Origin: Sporosarcina luteola
GTDB taxonomy: Bacteria; Bacillota; Bacilli; Bacillales_A; Planococcaceae
Assembly (NCBI RefSeq): GCF_023715535.1
Contig: NZ_JAMBOI010000004.1
Coordinates: 342,751 to 406,750, forward strand
Length of the DNA: 64,000 bases
Direction of reading: 5' to 3'
This document shows, piece after piece, positions 36,609-44,842 of this stretch. A program made the translations under genes and the position numbers. Position 1 is the first letter of the stretch; every line of letters begins with the position of its first letter. The notes beneath the pieces are model-generated. The model was not told the origin of the DNA, ran no database searches, and was given only the letters and a program-made list of their open reading frames with translations.

Positions 36609-36779
36609 ATGGGATGGCTTTTTATGCCTATTTGGTGCATTATATTTTGTTTGAATTTGGTTTCGATATTGAAAAAGGTAAAACACGAAGAGAAAACTAC
36701 GGCCAATACAGTTTGGCTTATAATATCGTTTACTATTATCATGTGGAGCATTGCATGGCTATCAGTAGGTCCTATTTAA
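36609..36779 (+). CDS. Small membrane protein (56 aa), array gene
   Basis: The frame from ATG 36609 encodes two hydrophobic segments (FMPIWCIIFCLNLVSIL and TVWLIISFTIIMWSIAWL) around a basic loop, a far more protein-like reading than the overlapping frame at 36614. There is no good ribosome binding site, so the gene may be 5'-truncated. It lies between R5 and R6. Confidence 0.4.
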   Translation: MGWLFMPIWCIIFCLNLVSILKKVKHEEKTTANTVWLIISFTIIMWSIAWLSVGPI

Positions 36780-36896
36780 CAGGTGCTTTATTTGAAATAC
36801 GTTGAGCTGCTTAGAAGGCTCAAAAACTAACGCAGCAGTTTAGTTGAATAAGAAGGTTTTTTTGCGATTGTGTTGAATAAGTTAATATATGTAAAA
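36777..36896 (+). repeat. Array repeat R6 with 45-bp extension
   Basis: AACAGGTGCTTTATTTGAAATACG, GAGCTGCTTAGAAGGCTC stem, CTAACGCAGCAGTTTAGTTGAA, then the extension AAGAAGGTTTTTTTGCGATT...GTTAATATATGTAAA also found at R7 and R11. Confidence 0.78.
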
Positions 36897-36949
36897 TGCA
36901 GTGCGAAAGGGGTACCTTACTCAAGTCTTGGGGTAGGAAATTTTACGGT

Positions 36950-37125
36950 AATTTCAATTCAGTTGTTGTTTCTTGGTTTTGTTTGTGGATAGTTTTGTTT
37001 TTTTTCAAAGAATTGCTTACCGTTTAAATAATAGTTGGAAGAAAGATATTACTGTTACATTCTTCCAAAGTATATTTGTCATAATTTCACTTCCTATACT
37101 AGCCTATTTCTTTGGAACTGAATAA
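36950..37125 (+). pseudogene. Probable frameshifted small membrane-protein gene
   Basis: Two hydrophobic reading segments lie in adjacent frames: FTVISIQLLFLGFVC up to about 36990, then SFVFFQRIAYRLNNSWKK and FQSIFVIISLPILAYFFGTE ending at TAA 37123. No single frame has both a start and the full sequence. The leader (AAGTCTTGGGGTAGGAA) resembles that of the gene at 37316. Confidence 0.35.
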
Positions 37126-37137
37126 ATATGTTATTGC

Positions 37138-37258
37138 ATAAACGGGTGCTTTACTTCAAGAAGGAGTAAAGCCTTTATTCTTATTGAACTAACGCGGCAG
37201 TTTAGTTGAACAAGAAGGTTTTTTTACGATTGTATTGAATAAGTTAATATATGTAAAT
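37138..37258 (+). repeat. Array repeat R7 with 45-bp extension
   Basis: AACGGGTGCTTTACTTCAAG, AAGGAGTAAAGCC, GAACTAACGCGGCAGTTTAG, TTGAACAAG, then GAAGGTTTTTTTACGATTGT...GTTAATATATGTAAA. Confidence 0.8.
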
Positions 37259-37315
37259 CATTTGTGCGGAAGGGATGCTTAACTTCAAGTCTGGGGGTAG
37301 GAAGGGGTTAAACTT

Positions 37316-37576
37316 GTGAAAAAAAAATTACTTTCTAGCTATTTTGTACTGATTTTTTGCATTGGTGTATTGTTTGTACCTGTGTCATTAAAGTGGGGAC
37401 CAAACTTTGAATTTCATAGCAAAAAATATGTTCCTTTATGGCAATTACAAACAGACTTTACAATTGATGGTTATTATCCAATTCATGAGATTGATATTAT
37501 GAGAATAATATACGAAATTGGCATAGTAACCTTATTAATCTATACATTGTATTTAATATTAAAAAATAAAAAATAA
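37316..37576 (+). CDS. Small membrane protein (86 aa), array gene
   Basis: An N-terminal membrane or signal segment, a 40-residue extracytoplasmic loop (KWGPNFEFHSKKY) and a C-terminal TM. The GTG start at 37316 follows GGAAGGGG. Unrecognised; lies between R7 and R8. Confidence 0.55.
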   Translation: MKKKLLSSYFVLIFCIGVLFVPVSLKWGPNFEFHSKKYVPLWQLQTDFTIDGYYPIHEIDIMRIIYEIGIVTLLIYTLYLILKNKK

Positions 37577-37683
37577 ATAATTTCTTGAAGTAAGTGAAAT
37601 TTCGGCTTCTTTCATGGACAAGGAAGAAATGTGTCTGGAGAACTTGTGAATGAATTGGTTAAAACGATTGAAAGTTCTTTTTA

Positions 37684-37766
37684 AGCTAACGGGTGCTTTA
37701 CTTGAAGATTGACGAGCTACTTAGACCTCTTTTTTCTAATTCAACTAACGGGTTAGTTGAATTAGG
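37684..37766 (+). repeat. Array repeat R8
   Basis: GCTAACGGGTGCTTTACTTG through AACTAACGGGTTAGTTGAATT. The outer CTAAC and GTTAG are complementary, giving an attC-like fold. Confidence 0.78.
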
Positions 37767-37822
37767 AATGATTGTAAACAAACAGGTTAAACTAAACCTA
37801 AATATTATTTAGGGTGATGTAA

Positions 37823-38371
37823 TTGGCTAAAAGTAAACCTCTACTATTTCTTTTATTTTGTACATTCATTTGCTGGTTGTATATAGGAACAGTAAATGCA
37901 AAACCGAGTGATACACCTCAATCTTTTGAGGAACTATTTCCTGAAATAGGGTACAAATCGGTAGCTGATGCAGTAAACGATTTTGAAGATCATATGAACC
38001 AGGAACTTAAATTACCGACAAGAGTACCCCCAATTAGCTTTACTCATTACGTTGGTAGGTTTAGTAATCTGGATGGCGAGATAAACGATTCGTTGGAAGT
38101 CAAATTCATAAGTGACCAAATACCTGAGCATCATTTCAAAATCGATGTTCGGCCTATACAGCATAAAATTACAATTGGAAAGGATAAATCAAAAGTCTAT
38201 AAATTGAAAAATGGAACGACTGCAACATATATTGACGACCTGAAATTTGGTTTTAATATGTTGGTCTTCGAATTAGATAATTGGCAATATATGTTTAGTG
38301 TTGATGCGGATATATCAGATAAAGTAACAGCTGAAATACTCATTCAGATAGCGAATTCTATTGATTCCTAA
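37823..38371 (+). CDS. Secreted hypothetical protein (182 aa), array gene
   Basis: A clear signal peptide (residues 1-26, cleaved near VNAKP) and an extracellular domain ending WQYMFSVDADISDKVTAEILIQIANSI. That ending has the character of DUF4367-type domains, but the match is only impressionistic. TTG 37823 has AGGGTGATG upstream. Its stop abuts repeat R9. Confidence 0.6.
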   Translation: MAKSKPLLFLLFCTFICWLYIGTVNAKPSDTPQSFEELFPEIGYKSVADAVNDFEDHMNQELKLPTRVPPISFTHYVGRFSNLDGEINDSLEVKFISDQIPEHHFKIDVRPIQHKITIGKDKSKVYKLKNGTTATYIDDLKFGFNMLVFELDNWQYMFSVDADISDKVTAEILIQIANSIDS

Positions 38372-38372
38372 T

Positions 38373-38459
38373 TCAATTAACGGGTTATTTACTTGAAGGT
38401 CGCTGCGCTGCTTGACGGCATTATTTCTTGTTAAACAAAAGAGACTGGGCAGTTGAAAT
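38373..38459 (+). repeat. Array repeat R9 (diverged)
   Basis: AATTAACGGGTTATTTACTTG, GCTGCGCTGCTTGACGGC, then a decayed right half GGGCAGTTGAAA. Confidence 0.55.
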
Positions 38460-38462
38460 GTA

Positions 38463-38493
38463 AGCACTTATCTATTAAGGTGAGTGCTTTTCG
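38463..38493 (+). terminator. Terminator-like hairpin, copy of 953-983
   Basis: AAGCACTTATCTATTAAGGT and GAGTGCTTTT; nearly the same sequence as after the gene at 393-944. Confidence 0.5.
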
Positions 38494-38527
38494 TATGCTT
38501 TAAAATAGTAAGCGATGGTGATGTAAA

Positions 38528-38572
38528 GTACACAATTGGGATGAACTACAGAAGAGTGGAACCAAACGTTAA
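38528..38572 (+). pseudogene. Short phage terminase small subunit relic
   Basis: Encodes VHNWDELQKSGTKR followed by a stop. It aligns with the MPNCDEI start of the relic at 1021-1194, and the preceding 65 bases align with 953-1020. Confidence 0.4.
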
Positions 38573-38641
38573 ATAGCTGTATAGCAAAGTGGTTCATGGG
38601 ACAAAGTATAATTAGTTTAATTACACAGAGGAGGATATATT

Positions 38642-39067
38642 TTGAAAAAAGGCTTTTTAATATTATTTATTCCTAGCATACTTGTTGGGATGATAATATT
38701 CCTTGCTGAAAATACAATTGCAGAAACACAATCCCCGCCCAAGGCCACTGAAATGAATATAACGTTACCGGAACTTAAAATTAAAGAAGTTTTTAGTTAT
38801 AAAACTGATTTTGAAGCTTTAGCTAATCTCCTGAATACAACTGAAAAACAATATTTCGCTCTACGGAAAGAAAGAAGTATGCTGGAAATTGCTGAATTGC
38901 AAGGTATATCGGAGCAAGAATTATTCAACCATTTGGCTTCTGAGAATTTTAATGCATTAAAAAGAGCTTATGATACGGATGAAGTCAGTTTAGAGTTCAT
39001 AATGGATTATGTTCTTCACTTAAAAGAGGATCTTAATTGGGAAATGAGAATTAAAAAATCTAAGTGA
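38642..39067 (+). CDS. Secreted hypothetical protein (141 aa), array gene
   Basis: Signal peptide (residues 1-26), then a helical domain with LNTTEKQYFALRKERSMLE and IAELQGISEQELFNHLAS, a pattern like the DUF2680-type segments of exported Bacillales proteins. TTG 38642 follows GAGGAGG. A terminator comes immediately after the stop. Confidence 0.6.
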   Translation: MKKGFLILFIPSILVGMIIFLAENTIAETQSPPKATEMNITLPELKIKEVFSYKTDFEALANLLNTTEKQYFALRKERSMLEIAELQGISEQELFNHLASENFNALKRAYDTDEVSLEFIMDYVLHLKEDLNWEMRIKKSK

Positions 39068-39078
39068 TCTTAAATTTA

Positions 39079-39117
39079 AACACCCCGAAAGATGGTTTCA
39101 CTTTCGAGGTGTTTTAC
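39079..39117 (+). terminator. Rho-independent terminator
   Basis: AAACACCCCGAAAG pairs with CTTTCGAGGTGTTT across a short loop, then TAC. Confidence 0.82.
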
Positions 39118-39548
39118 TATGGTTAAATGTAAAACAACATTATAACAAAGTATCCATATAGGGAGAACACTTTTCCTCCCATGAAAATTAAAAAACGCTC
39201 AAAATCTATAAAATCACATAACAAAAGAGACTCAGAAAAAGCTTTTTTAAAAAAAGGCTGAGCCTTCAGAGTGTGTTTATTGAGTTGGAAGATAGATCAG
39301 GAACCAACCCCATACTTCCTAGAACAAAGGCAGGCTGGTGCAATAACCAGAGTAGGATTAATCTCCCATGAGTGCTACTCGTATAGAGTGCGACAGTCTG
39401 TGATGCACCGTGGTCGTTGGAGTCAGACTAACGGATGGGCTCAATGGCACCATAGTTGATCGACCTTCTTCGCCAGCCATAATATTCTATACCCGTTCTG
39501 AAACAATTTTCGTCCTCTGTGGTGCAGCGTTTTTTGCTGCATGGATGG
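39118..39548. other. Non-coding stretch with possible structured RNA
   Basis: No convincing gene. A 62-aa frame at 39271-39459 looks like chance. The GC-richer segment 39270-39480 has paired blocks (GGCTGGTGCAATAACCAG; GGTCGTTGGAGTCAGACTAA) that stand out from the AT-rich surroundings and could be the non-coding end of a lost insertion sequence. Confidence 0.25.
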
Positions 39549-39571
39549 CTAACGGGTGCTTTAGTTGAAGA
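39549..39571 (+). repeat. Array repeat R10 (short form)
   Basis: CTAACGGGTGCTTTAGTTGAAG only. Confidence 0.7.
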
Positions 39572-39641
39572 AGGTTTTTGCTACTCTAGGTGTACTATTG
39601 TAAAATAGAAGGAATATAAAAGCTGTGATGGGGTGTTTACA

Positions 39642-39836
39642 TTGGCAGACATAATTCCTTTCAAGACAAAACAGCAGTTGCAAAAGGAAGAAGCGATGCA
39701 AGTAATTCAGGAATGGGAAGCGTTTGTAAAATGGGAAGAATCCCATCTGAAAGCAAGCCAAAAGGAAATAGAACAAGAAATATCTCAAGAGGAAGTAGAT
39801 TGGTTAAATAAGTGGATTGAAACTCATGACGAATGA
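39642..39836 (+). CDS. Small acidic helical protein (64 aa), array gene
   Basis: TTG 39642 lies 6 nt after GGGGTG. The product (MADIIPFKTKQQLQKEE...) is highly charged, probably all helical, with Trp residues near the end (DWLNKWIETHDE). It has no signal peptide. Unrecognised. Confidence 0.55.
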   Translation: MADIIPFKTKQQLQKEEAMQVIQEWEAFVKWEESHLKASQKEIEQEISQEEVDWLNKWIETHDE

Positions 39837-40114
39837 AAAAAATCTAGAATAAAAAGGTAAGCGTTCTAGAACTTAAACTACGTCAATAAATCATGTGAAT
39901 AGTAGAACATAAAATCATTTTACACGAATTTTACACATCGGAACGCGTGAATGCTGTTAAATCAATGTTTACACGCGATAATAGAAGTCTGCCTGGGACG
40001 TTACAATTTGGGTTAGAAAGCCCTTTATATCAGTGTTTTCAGCGTATAAGGAAATAGAACAGGATACGAACTCTTATGTTTTATCCTTACTTTTTATCTT
40101 ACGTTGAACAGACC

Positions 40115-40149
40115 GAAAACCTTCTAATAATTATATTGGGAGGTTTTTT
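40115..40149 (+). terminator. Hairpin terminator in a gene-free stretch
   Basis: AAAACCTTC pairs with GGAGGTTTT plus TT. The surrounding 39837-40443 holds this, R11 and R12 but no gene that I can support. Confidence 0.6.
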
Positions 40150-40215
40150 GTTATGACAAAATGAACAGGTGTATTTGACGTGAAATTGGATATGCAGGAC
40201 TTGGTTGTTTCTTTT

Positions 40216-40301
40216 AACGAACGAGTGCTCTGCAACGGAGCAGTTTAGTTAAAGGAGAAGGTTTTTTTGTGATTGTGTTGAATAAGTTAATATATGTAAA
40301 T
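40216..40301 (+). repeat. Array repeat R11 (right half) with 45-bp extension
   Basis: AACGGAGCAGTTTAGTTAAAG, then GAAGGTTTTTTTGTGATTGT...GTTAATATATGTAAA, the third copy of the extension. Confidence 0.72.
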
Positions 40302-40342
40302 TTCTGTCGAAAAGGAGAAGTCTGAGTGTTGCACTTTTTTTC

Positions 40343-40370
40343 TTGAACTAACGAGGCTGGTTAGTTAAAC
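40343..40370 (+). repeat. Array repeat R12 (short form)
   Basis: TTGAACTAACGAGGCTGGTT then AGTTAAAC. Confidence 0.65.
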
Positions 40371-40443
40371 AATTGCGATAGGATTCTTAGTAATATAAAC
40401 TGATGTGAGAATAGTGAAATATTTTTTTCGGGATGGGGTGTGA

Positions 40444-40854
40444 ATGTTGAATAAGTACATCTGTGTAGGGATTTTAATTGGGGTTATCGCTTTAGCTGGA
40501 TGTAGCGTGAATGGGCAATCGGAAGGTCAAGCACAGGTAAAAGAAAAGACAACGGAAGATAAAACTAATGGGCAAGTAGTAGACGTTGAAAATTCGCCTG
40601 ATAGAGTTAAGGGAGAAGTTGTGTTAGTAGTTCCTTTAGAATTAACGCAACAACAAAAAAAGGAATATTATAAGCAGTATGAAGAAATTATAAAGGAAGT
40701 AAATTCTGAGTATGACAAAGACTTGAAACTTAGTCCTTTGGAGGAATTTAAATCAGAAGAATGGGTGACAACAGAAGATTTTGAACAAATTGCAATAGAT
40801 ATGGCAACTATGGAATTTACCACTGTAGTCTTTGGTGGCGACCCTGTTGAATAA
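40444..40854 (+). CDS. Lipoprotein (136 aa), array gene
   Basis: Signal peptide with lipobox LAGC at residues 18-21, a low-complexity charged linker, and a helical C-terminal domain (LELTQQQKKEYYKQYEEII; WVTTEDFEQIAIDMA). GGGGTGTGA precedes ATG 40444. No family recognised. Confidence 0.62.
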   Translation: MLNKYICVGILIGVIALAGCSVNGQSEGQAQVKEKTTEDKTNGQVVDVENSPDRVKGEVVLVVPLELTQQQKKEYYKQYEEIIKEVNSEYDKDLKLSPLEEFKSEEWVTTEDFEQIAIDMATMEFTTVVFGGDPVE

Positions 40855-40915
40855 GCGTAATAAATCAAACAGCCTTAATAAGAAGATTTCACAATAATGA
40901 GTTTGTGAAATGTTG

Positions 40916-40988
40916 TACGGGTGCTTTACTTCAAGAAGGGGTAAAGCTTTTTTCTTATTTAACTAACGGTGCAGTTTAGTTGAACAAG
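40916..40988 (+). repeat. Array repeat R13
   Basis: ACGGGTGCTTTACTTCAAGA, GGGGTAAAGC-TTTTTTC, AACTAACGGTGCAGTTTAGT, TGAACAAG. Confidence 0.8.
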
Positions 40989-41091
40989 GGATGAAAAAAT
41001 AGAACGAAAAGGAGAATGGAAAAAATGAACAACGTGATGTTCCAGTAGGAAATTTAGAGCAAGAAAAAAATAGATGAATGGAGGCTGATTT

Positions 41092-41370
41092 ATGAAGAAA
41101 TATAAATTTAGTTTTTGGCTCACAATAATTGCTATCGGTATATGCCTTATCAATTTATTGGGATATGATGATAAATCCATATTATTATTTTTAGTAAGTC
41201 CACCGTTTCAGATAATGGGAACGCATTGGTTTGTTGAAAACTTTACACACCCTGCTAATATTTCAATAGAAATAAAGTATGTTTTAACTATATTGTTTTG
41301 GTTTTTATTTGGTATTACATTGGATAACTTTATCCGTAAGCTGTTAAACAAAGGCAATCGGAAAGAGTAA
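41092..41370 (+). CDS. Small membrane protein (92 aa), array gene
   Basis: Two to three hydrophobic segments (about residues 8-22, 28-42, 62-80) and a basic C-terminus. GGAGG precedes ATG 41092. The bases 41016-41050 upstream may be a remnant start of another gene. No family recognised. Confidence 0.58.
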   Translation: MKKYKFSFWLTIIAIGICLINLLGYDDKSILLFLVSPPFQIMGTHWFVENFTHPANISIEIKYVLTILFWFLFGITLDNFIRKLLNKGNRKE

Positions 41371-41414
41371 AAATGTTAGTTGTATTCAAAAGAACAGAAA
41401 TACACTAATAAAAA

Positions 41415-41438
41415 TAGCCGTTTCCTGGCTTTTTTTTA
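41415..41438 (+). terminator. Short hairpin terminator
   Basis: AGCC-GTTTCCT-GGCT followed by eight T. Confidence 0.5.
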
Positions 41439-41470
41439 TTGAGCATCTGGAACCTAATGTGCATCGTTCT

Positions 41471-41500
41471 TCTTCACTAACGGGGTGCTTTAGTTCAATA
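41471..41500 (+). repeat. Array repeat R14 (short form)
   Basis: CTTCACTAACGGGGTGCTTTAGTTCAATAGG (first 20 bases core). Confidence 0.68.
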
Positions 41501-41517
41501 GGGACAGAAATGATACA

Positions 41518-41551
41518 TCAAAAAAACGCTCAATTTGAGCGTTTTATTTGT
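41518..41551. terminator. Bidirectional terminator
   Basis: AAAAAACGCTCAA-TTTGAGCGTTTT perfect hairpin. The same sequence recurs at 52941-52968. Confidence 0.82.
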
Positions 41552-41726
41552 TTTTTAAATAGCAATATCACTGTTGAGATAGATGCTGATTAACCTAGTA
41601 ATTCCGTTGTTAATTGAACTTTTTATCCCCATCATCCGAACCGTAAGAAACCAATCTCACTCTGTATTATACAAAGTTTGTTTCGTCATCCAACACGGTA
41701 AACAAATAAATGGGTGCCTGATACTT

Positions 41727-42347
41727 TTAATAGGCAATCCCAACACGTGATTTTATAAATTCGTTGCTAGTAATTTGCTCATATGTAAATTCTGCTGTAT
41801 CCGGTACATGTATTTTAGCTCCATCAACCGGCAAAAAATCACGTTCCACACGATAATCACCTAATCGATCTCCATCCGGCAAATACGTTGGACAGACAAT
41901 CGTCCATAGGAGTGATGATTGTGCAAGCAACTCATAGGCTTTATGATGATCTTCTGCTGCACGGGTTAATTTGCGCTTTGATTCACTTGATTGATACCGT
42001 AGTAAATCGGGAGAAGTTCTGCTCTGAAGGATGCCTGCCGTTCCTATTGTAATAATCCGTTGAATCCCTTCGTTTTCAATTGATTCAATAATGTACGGCA
42101 TACTGTCTGAAAGAGTTGTTGCCCCGTCTGTACTAAGCGCACTGATCACTACATCAATCCCTCGCATTGCACGTTCGATATCCTCTTTATGTAGAACATT
42201 ACCCCGTACAATCGTTAGCAGTTCATTTTCTATTTGAATCTTCTCTGGAGAACGAACCAATGCAGTCACATGATGTTTGTCCTGAAGGGCATGATGAACG
42301 AGCTGAATTCCAACTCGTCCAGTTGCTCCTAAAATTAAAATATTCAT
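41727..42347 (-). CDS. NAD(P)-binding atypical SDR oxidoreductase
   Basis: A 206-aa Rossmann protein with the glycine motif GATGRVG at residues 7-13, VTALVRSPEK for cofactor preference and DVVISAL. It is similar to NmrA/BVR-B-like NAD(P)H-binding proteins (PF13460), often YhfK- or YwnB-like. The substrate is unknown. AAAAAGGAG precedes the start. It lies on the minus strand, unlike most array genes. Confidence 0.82.
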   Translation of the reverse strand: MNILILGATGRVGIQLVHHALQDKHHVTALVRSPEKIQIENELLTIVRGNVLHKEDIERAMRGIDVVISALSTDGATTLSDSMPYIIESIENEGIQRIITIGTAGILQSRTSPDLLRYQSSESKRKLTRAAEDHHKAYELLAQSSLLWTIVCPTYLPDGDRLGDYRVERDFLPVDGAKIHVPDTAEFTYEQITSNEFIKSRVGIAY

Positions 42348-42502
42348 AAGTAAAATACTCCTTTTTAGTCATTCAAGTAGTTCATCAATGGATTCTAAAT
42401 ATATATCGAGACGGTTTGCCAAGCTGAATGTATATCGATCATTTCCCAAGATATATGGTCGTTTCGTGACTTTATACCCACCTAAAGACACATGGAAAAA
42501 CG

Positions 42503-43423
42503 CTATAACCACCACGTTTCCCCAATAAGCAGCTTCTTCAGCTGAGAAGGAGCCAATTGCAGCCTCTCCCACTCCGCATCCAATCTTGAAATGGCTTCCG
42601 GGCCGGTATCGTCCGCTAAATGGTAGGTACCGTAGTGCATCGGGATGAATGTCTTTCCATTCAACTCCAAAAAAGCCTTTACTGCGTCTTCCGGGTTGAT
42701 ATGGCTTACTCTCATGAACCACTCCGGCTCATAGGCGCCGATCGGCATGAGCACTGTCTGCACATTAAACTTCTCTGCAATCTCTTCAAATCCGCGGAAA
42801 TATCCCGTGTCTCCCACGAAATAGATGGAGTGCTCGTTACTCTCAATGATCCAGCCACCCCAATGGGATGTGTTCGTGTCGTTGAGTGTCCGTTTCACCC
42901 AATGCTGTGCGGGTACAAACGAAAACGTCATGTCAGCCTGTTCGAATGTATCATACCAATTGCCCTCGATCACTTTTTCATATCCCCGCTTCTTGAAGGC
43001 GTGTCCCAACCCGATGGGGACGTAGTACGTTGGATTTCCTTTTAGCCTTTTTATTGTCGGGAAATCCAAGTGATCGTAATGCCCGTGGGAAATGAAGACG
43101 ATGTCGATTGCAGGCAGATCCATAAAGGCAATCCCGGGCGCTGTCAGTCGTTTCGAAAAACCCATGCGCTTTGCCCACACAGGATCCGTGATCAAATTCA
43201 AACCATTCATCTGGATCAAAAATGTAGCGTGCCCGATCCAAGTGATGGATATGTCCGTTCGATTGCTGTTCAGTCTAGCGATATCCTTGTCTGAAGCCTG
43301 CTCAATTAGAAGGATTAGATCTTTTTTATTTGCTTTCCGTTCTTTCTGCCAACGGCGAAAGTCCGCGAATGTCTTTGTCGTATCCACTTGATCTACATTA
43401 GCAAAACGATGCTTTCGTGACAT
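42503..43423 (-). CDS. MBL-fold metallo-hydrolase (NAPE-PLD/UlaG-like)
   Basis: A 306-aa protein with the metallo-beta-lactamase signature HGHYDHLD (residues about 116-123), WIGHATFLIQ upstream, VGDTGYF for the bridging Asp and IPMHYGT for the last His. These features are typical of NAPE-PLD/lactonase-type family members. GGAGGTAG precedes the ATG. A shadow frame (42369-42722) overlaps its end. It shares the minus-strand block with the SDR gene but is about 150 bases from it. Confidence 0.88.
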   Translation of the reverse strand: MSRKHRFANVDQVDTTKTFADFRRWQKERKANKKDLILLIEQASDKDIARLNSNRTDISITWIGHATFLIQMNGLNLITDPVWAKRMGFSKRLTAPGIAFMDLPAIDIVFISHGHYDHLDFPTIKRLKGNPTYYVPIGLGHAFKKRGYEKVIEGNWYDTFEQADMTFSFVPAQHWVKRTLNDTNTSHWGGWIIESNEHSIYFVGDTGYFRGFEEIAEKFNVQTVLMPIGAYEPEWFMRVSHINPEDAVKAFLELNGKTFIPMHYGTYHLADDTGPEAISRLDAEWERLQLAPSQLKKLLIGETWWL

Positions 43424-43646
43424 GGGTCTACCTCCATCGGTCTTAATTGTCTACTATGGTAACATGCGAACCTGCAGTGATGCGCGCTACCTGCTTTTAA
43501 GGGCCGTCAAATCTTTGTCGAAACATGAGTTGAACATAAAATGTTATACGCATTGAAGACACCTCATAAATTCGGAAAAGTCTTGGAGGATTATGGTAAT
43601 ATGGAATTGAATGTTAAGAAAATTTAAGCGAGGTTGGAGGAACAAT

Positions 43647-44150
43647 ATGAATCGACTACTTTTGTTTTTACTAGGGTTTACTTTGGTAGTAACGGGTTGT
43701 ACTCCAGCTCAATCAGCTCTTGAAAAAGCAGTAGAAAATAATCGAGTCAATCCGATGGTCGATGGGCATTATGATTTTACATACCTTGAAGAACTGCCAA
43801 ATGATAAATTGGTAAGCTATGATGACTTTCCACTTAATGAAAATATTAATAGTTTGAGCAATTTCACTCCAGAAGAAATGCTTTTAATTTATATGAATTT
43901 AGTTTACTAAAACAATATCGATAAACTTAATGCCCTTACTTATAGTGGCGGTCAACTTCCACCTAATTTAATAGAAGATTATTTGAGGTTTAGATTTGAT
44001 GCAATCCAAATAAATGAAGCTAGTACGGACGAAGTGATCATTGTTCAATTCGAAATCAGTTTCGGGAGCACGTTATATATTAAGACATATCCTCTAAAAC
44101 AGGAAGACGGCATTTGGAAGGTGGCCATTCATCAGGCAGAAGTAGAATAG
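43647..44150 (+). pseudogene. Lipoprotein gene with premature in-frame stop
   Basis: ATG 43647 (after TTGGAGG) opens a lipoprotein with lipobox VVTGC and 88 codons up to TAA at 43908. The same frame then stays open for 79 more codons (NNIDKLNALTYSGG; IIVQFEISFGS; EDGIWKVAIHQAEVE) to TAG 44148. The downstream part is clearly protein-like, so one nonsense change splits a 167-aa lipoprotein. Family not recognised. Confidence 0.75.
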
Positions 44151-44224
44151 ATCCGCAACAGTAATGGACAGCGTTCCTTGTAGACGTATTTGCCTCGATG
44201 CAAGCTAAAAGGGAGGGGGATAAA

Positions 44225-44815
44225 ATGAAAAGGTTAATTATAATCGTAGCTCTTCTGGTAGTTGTGTTAAGCGCCTGTGCTACTAACGATGCGAATTCAA
44301 ATACTATTTCTGCTGTTGAATTAACGGAGAGAGAGAATGCGATTCTCTCGACCACTTCGGATTATTCATTTGTTTTTGATTTCAACGTTGAGAGTGAGTA
44401 TGAAGAAGTAACGGTATGGATTGAAAAGTACGAGTTAGGTAAATTGGTTAATGATAGGATGAGTTCTATAACATCGCAGGTAGAGGAAAAGGGTTCTATT
44501 ATTTTTACATCCTCAAAAGCAGTTGGCAGTCCAAAGCAATCTACATTTAATATTGGAATTAGCAGTAACAGTAGCATTGGTTCTAGTACAAGGACAAATA
44601 CAGATGATTTAGATGCTATGTCAAGTGTTTGGGGAAACATCCAAGGAGAGAGCAATTCAGTTGAAGGAGTACTTGTATTAGCTAGCATCTGCTATTCAAG
44701 TGATGGTCATATGAGTAGTCTTAATCCCGGCTTTTATAAAAATGTTGATGATCATATGAACAAGCTAGAAGAGTACGAGGTTGTATATCTTCTGAAAGCT
44801 GAATTTAACAAGTGA
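44225..44815 (+). CDS. Lipoprotein (196 aa), array gene
   Basis: Signal peptide with lipobox VLSAC (residues 14-18), then a beta-rich domain (TSDYSFVFDFNVESEYEEV; VWIEKYELGKLV). GGGAGGGGGA precedes ATG 44225. No family recognised. A SUKH-domain gene follows after 27 bases. Confidence 0.65.
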   Translation: MKRLIIIVALLVVVLSACATNDANSNTISAVELTERENAILSTTSDYSFVFDFNVESEYEEVTVWIEKYELGKLVNDRMSSITSQVEEKGSIIFTSSKAVGSPKQSTFNIGISSNSSIGSSTRTNTDDLDAMSSVWGNIQGESNSVEGVLVLASICYSSDGHMSSLNPGFYKNVDDHMNKLEEYEVVYLLKAEFNK

Positions 44816-44842
44816 GGATTTAAAAGGTGGTAAGTAGGAATT

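Noticed and set aside
36614..36805. 63-aa + strand frame
   Set aside because: The overlapping frame from 36609 encodes a two-TM protein, while this frame has no site and an implausible composition.
39271..39459. 62-aa + strand frame
   Set aside because: No ribosome binding site and non-protein-like composition; kept only as a non-coding observation.
42369..42722. 117-aa minus-strand frame
   Set aside because: Shadow of the end of the MBL-fold gene in another frame, although it starts with ATG.
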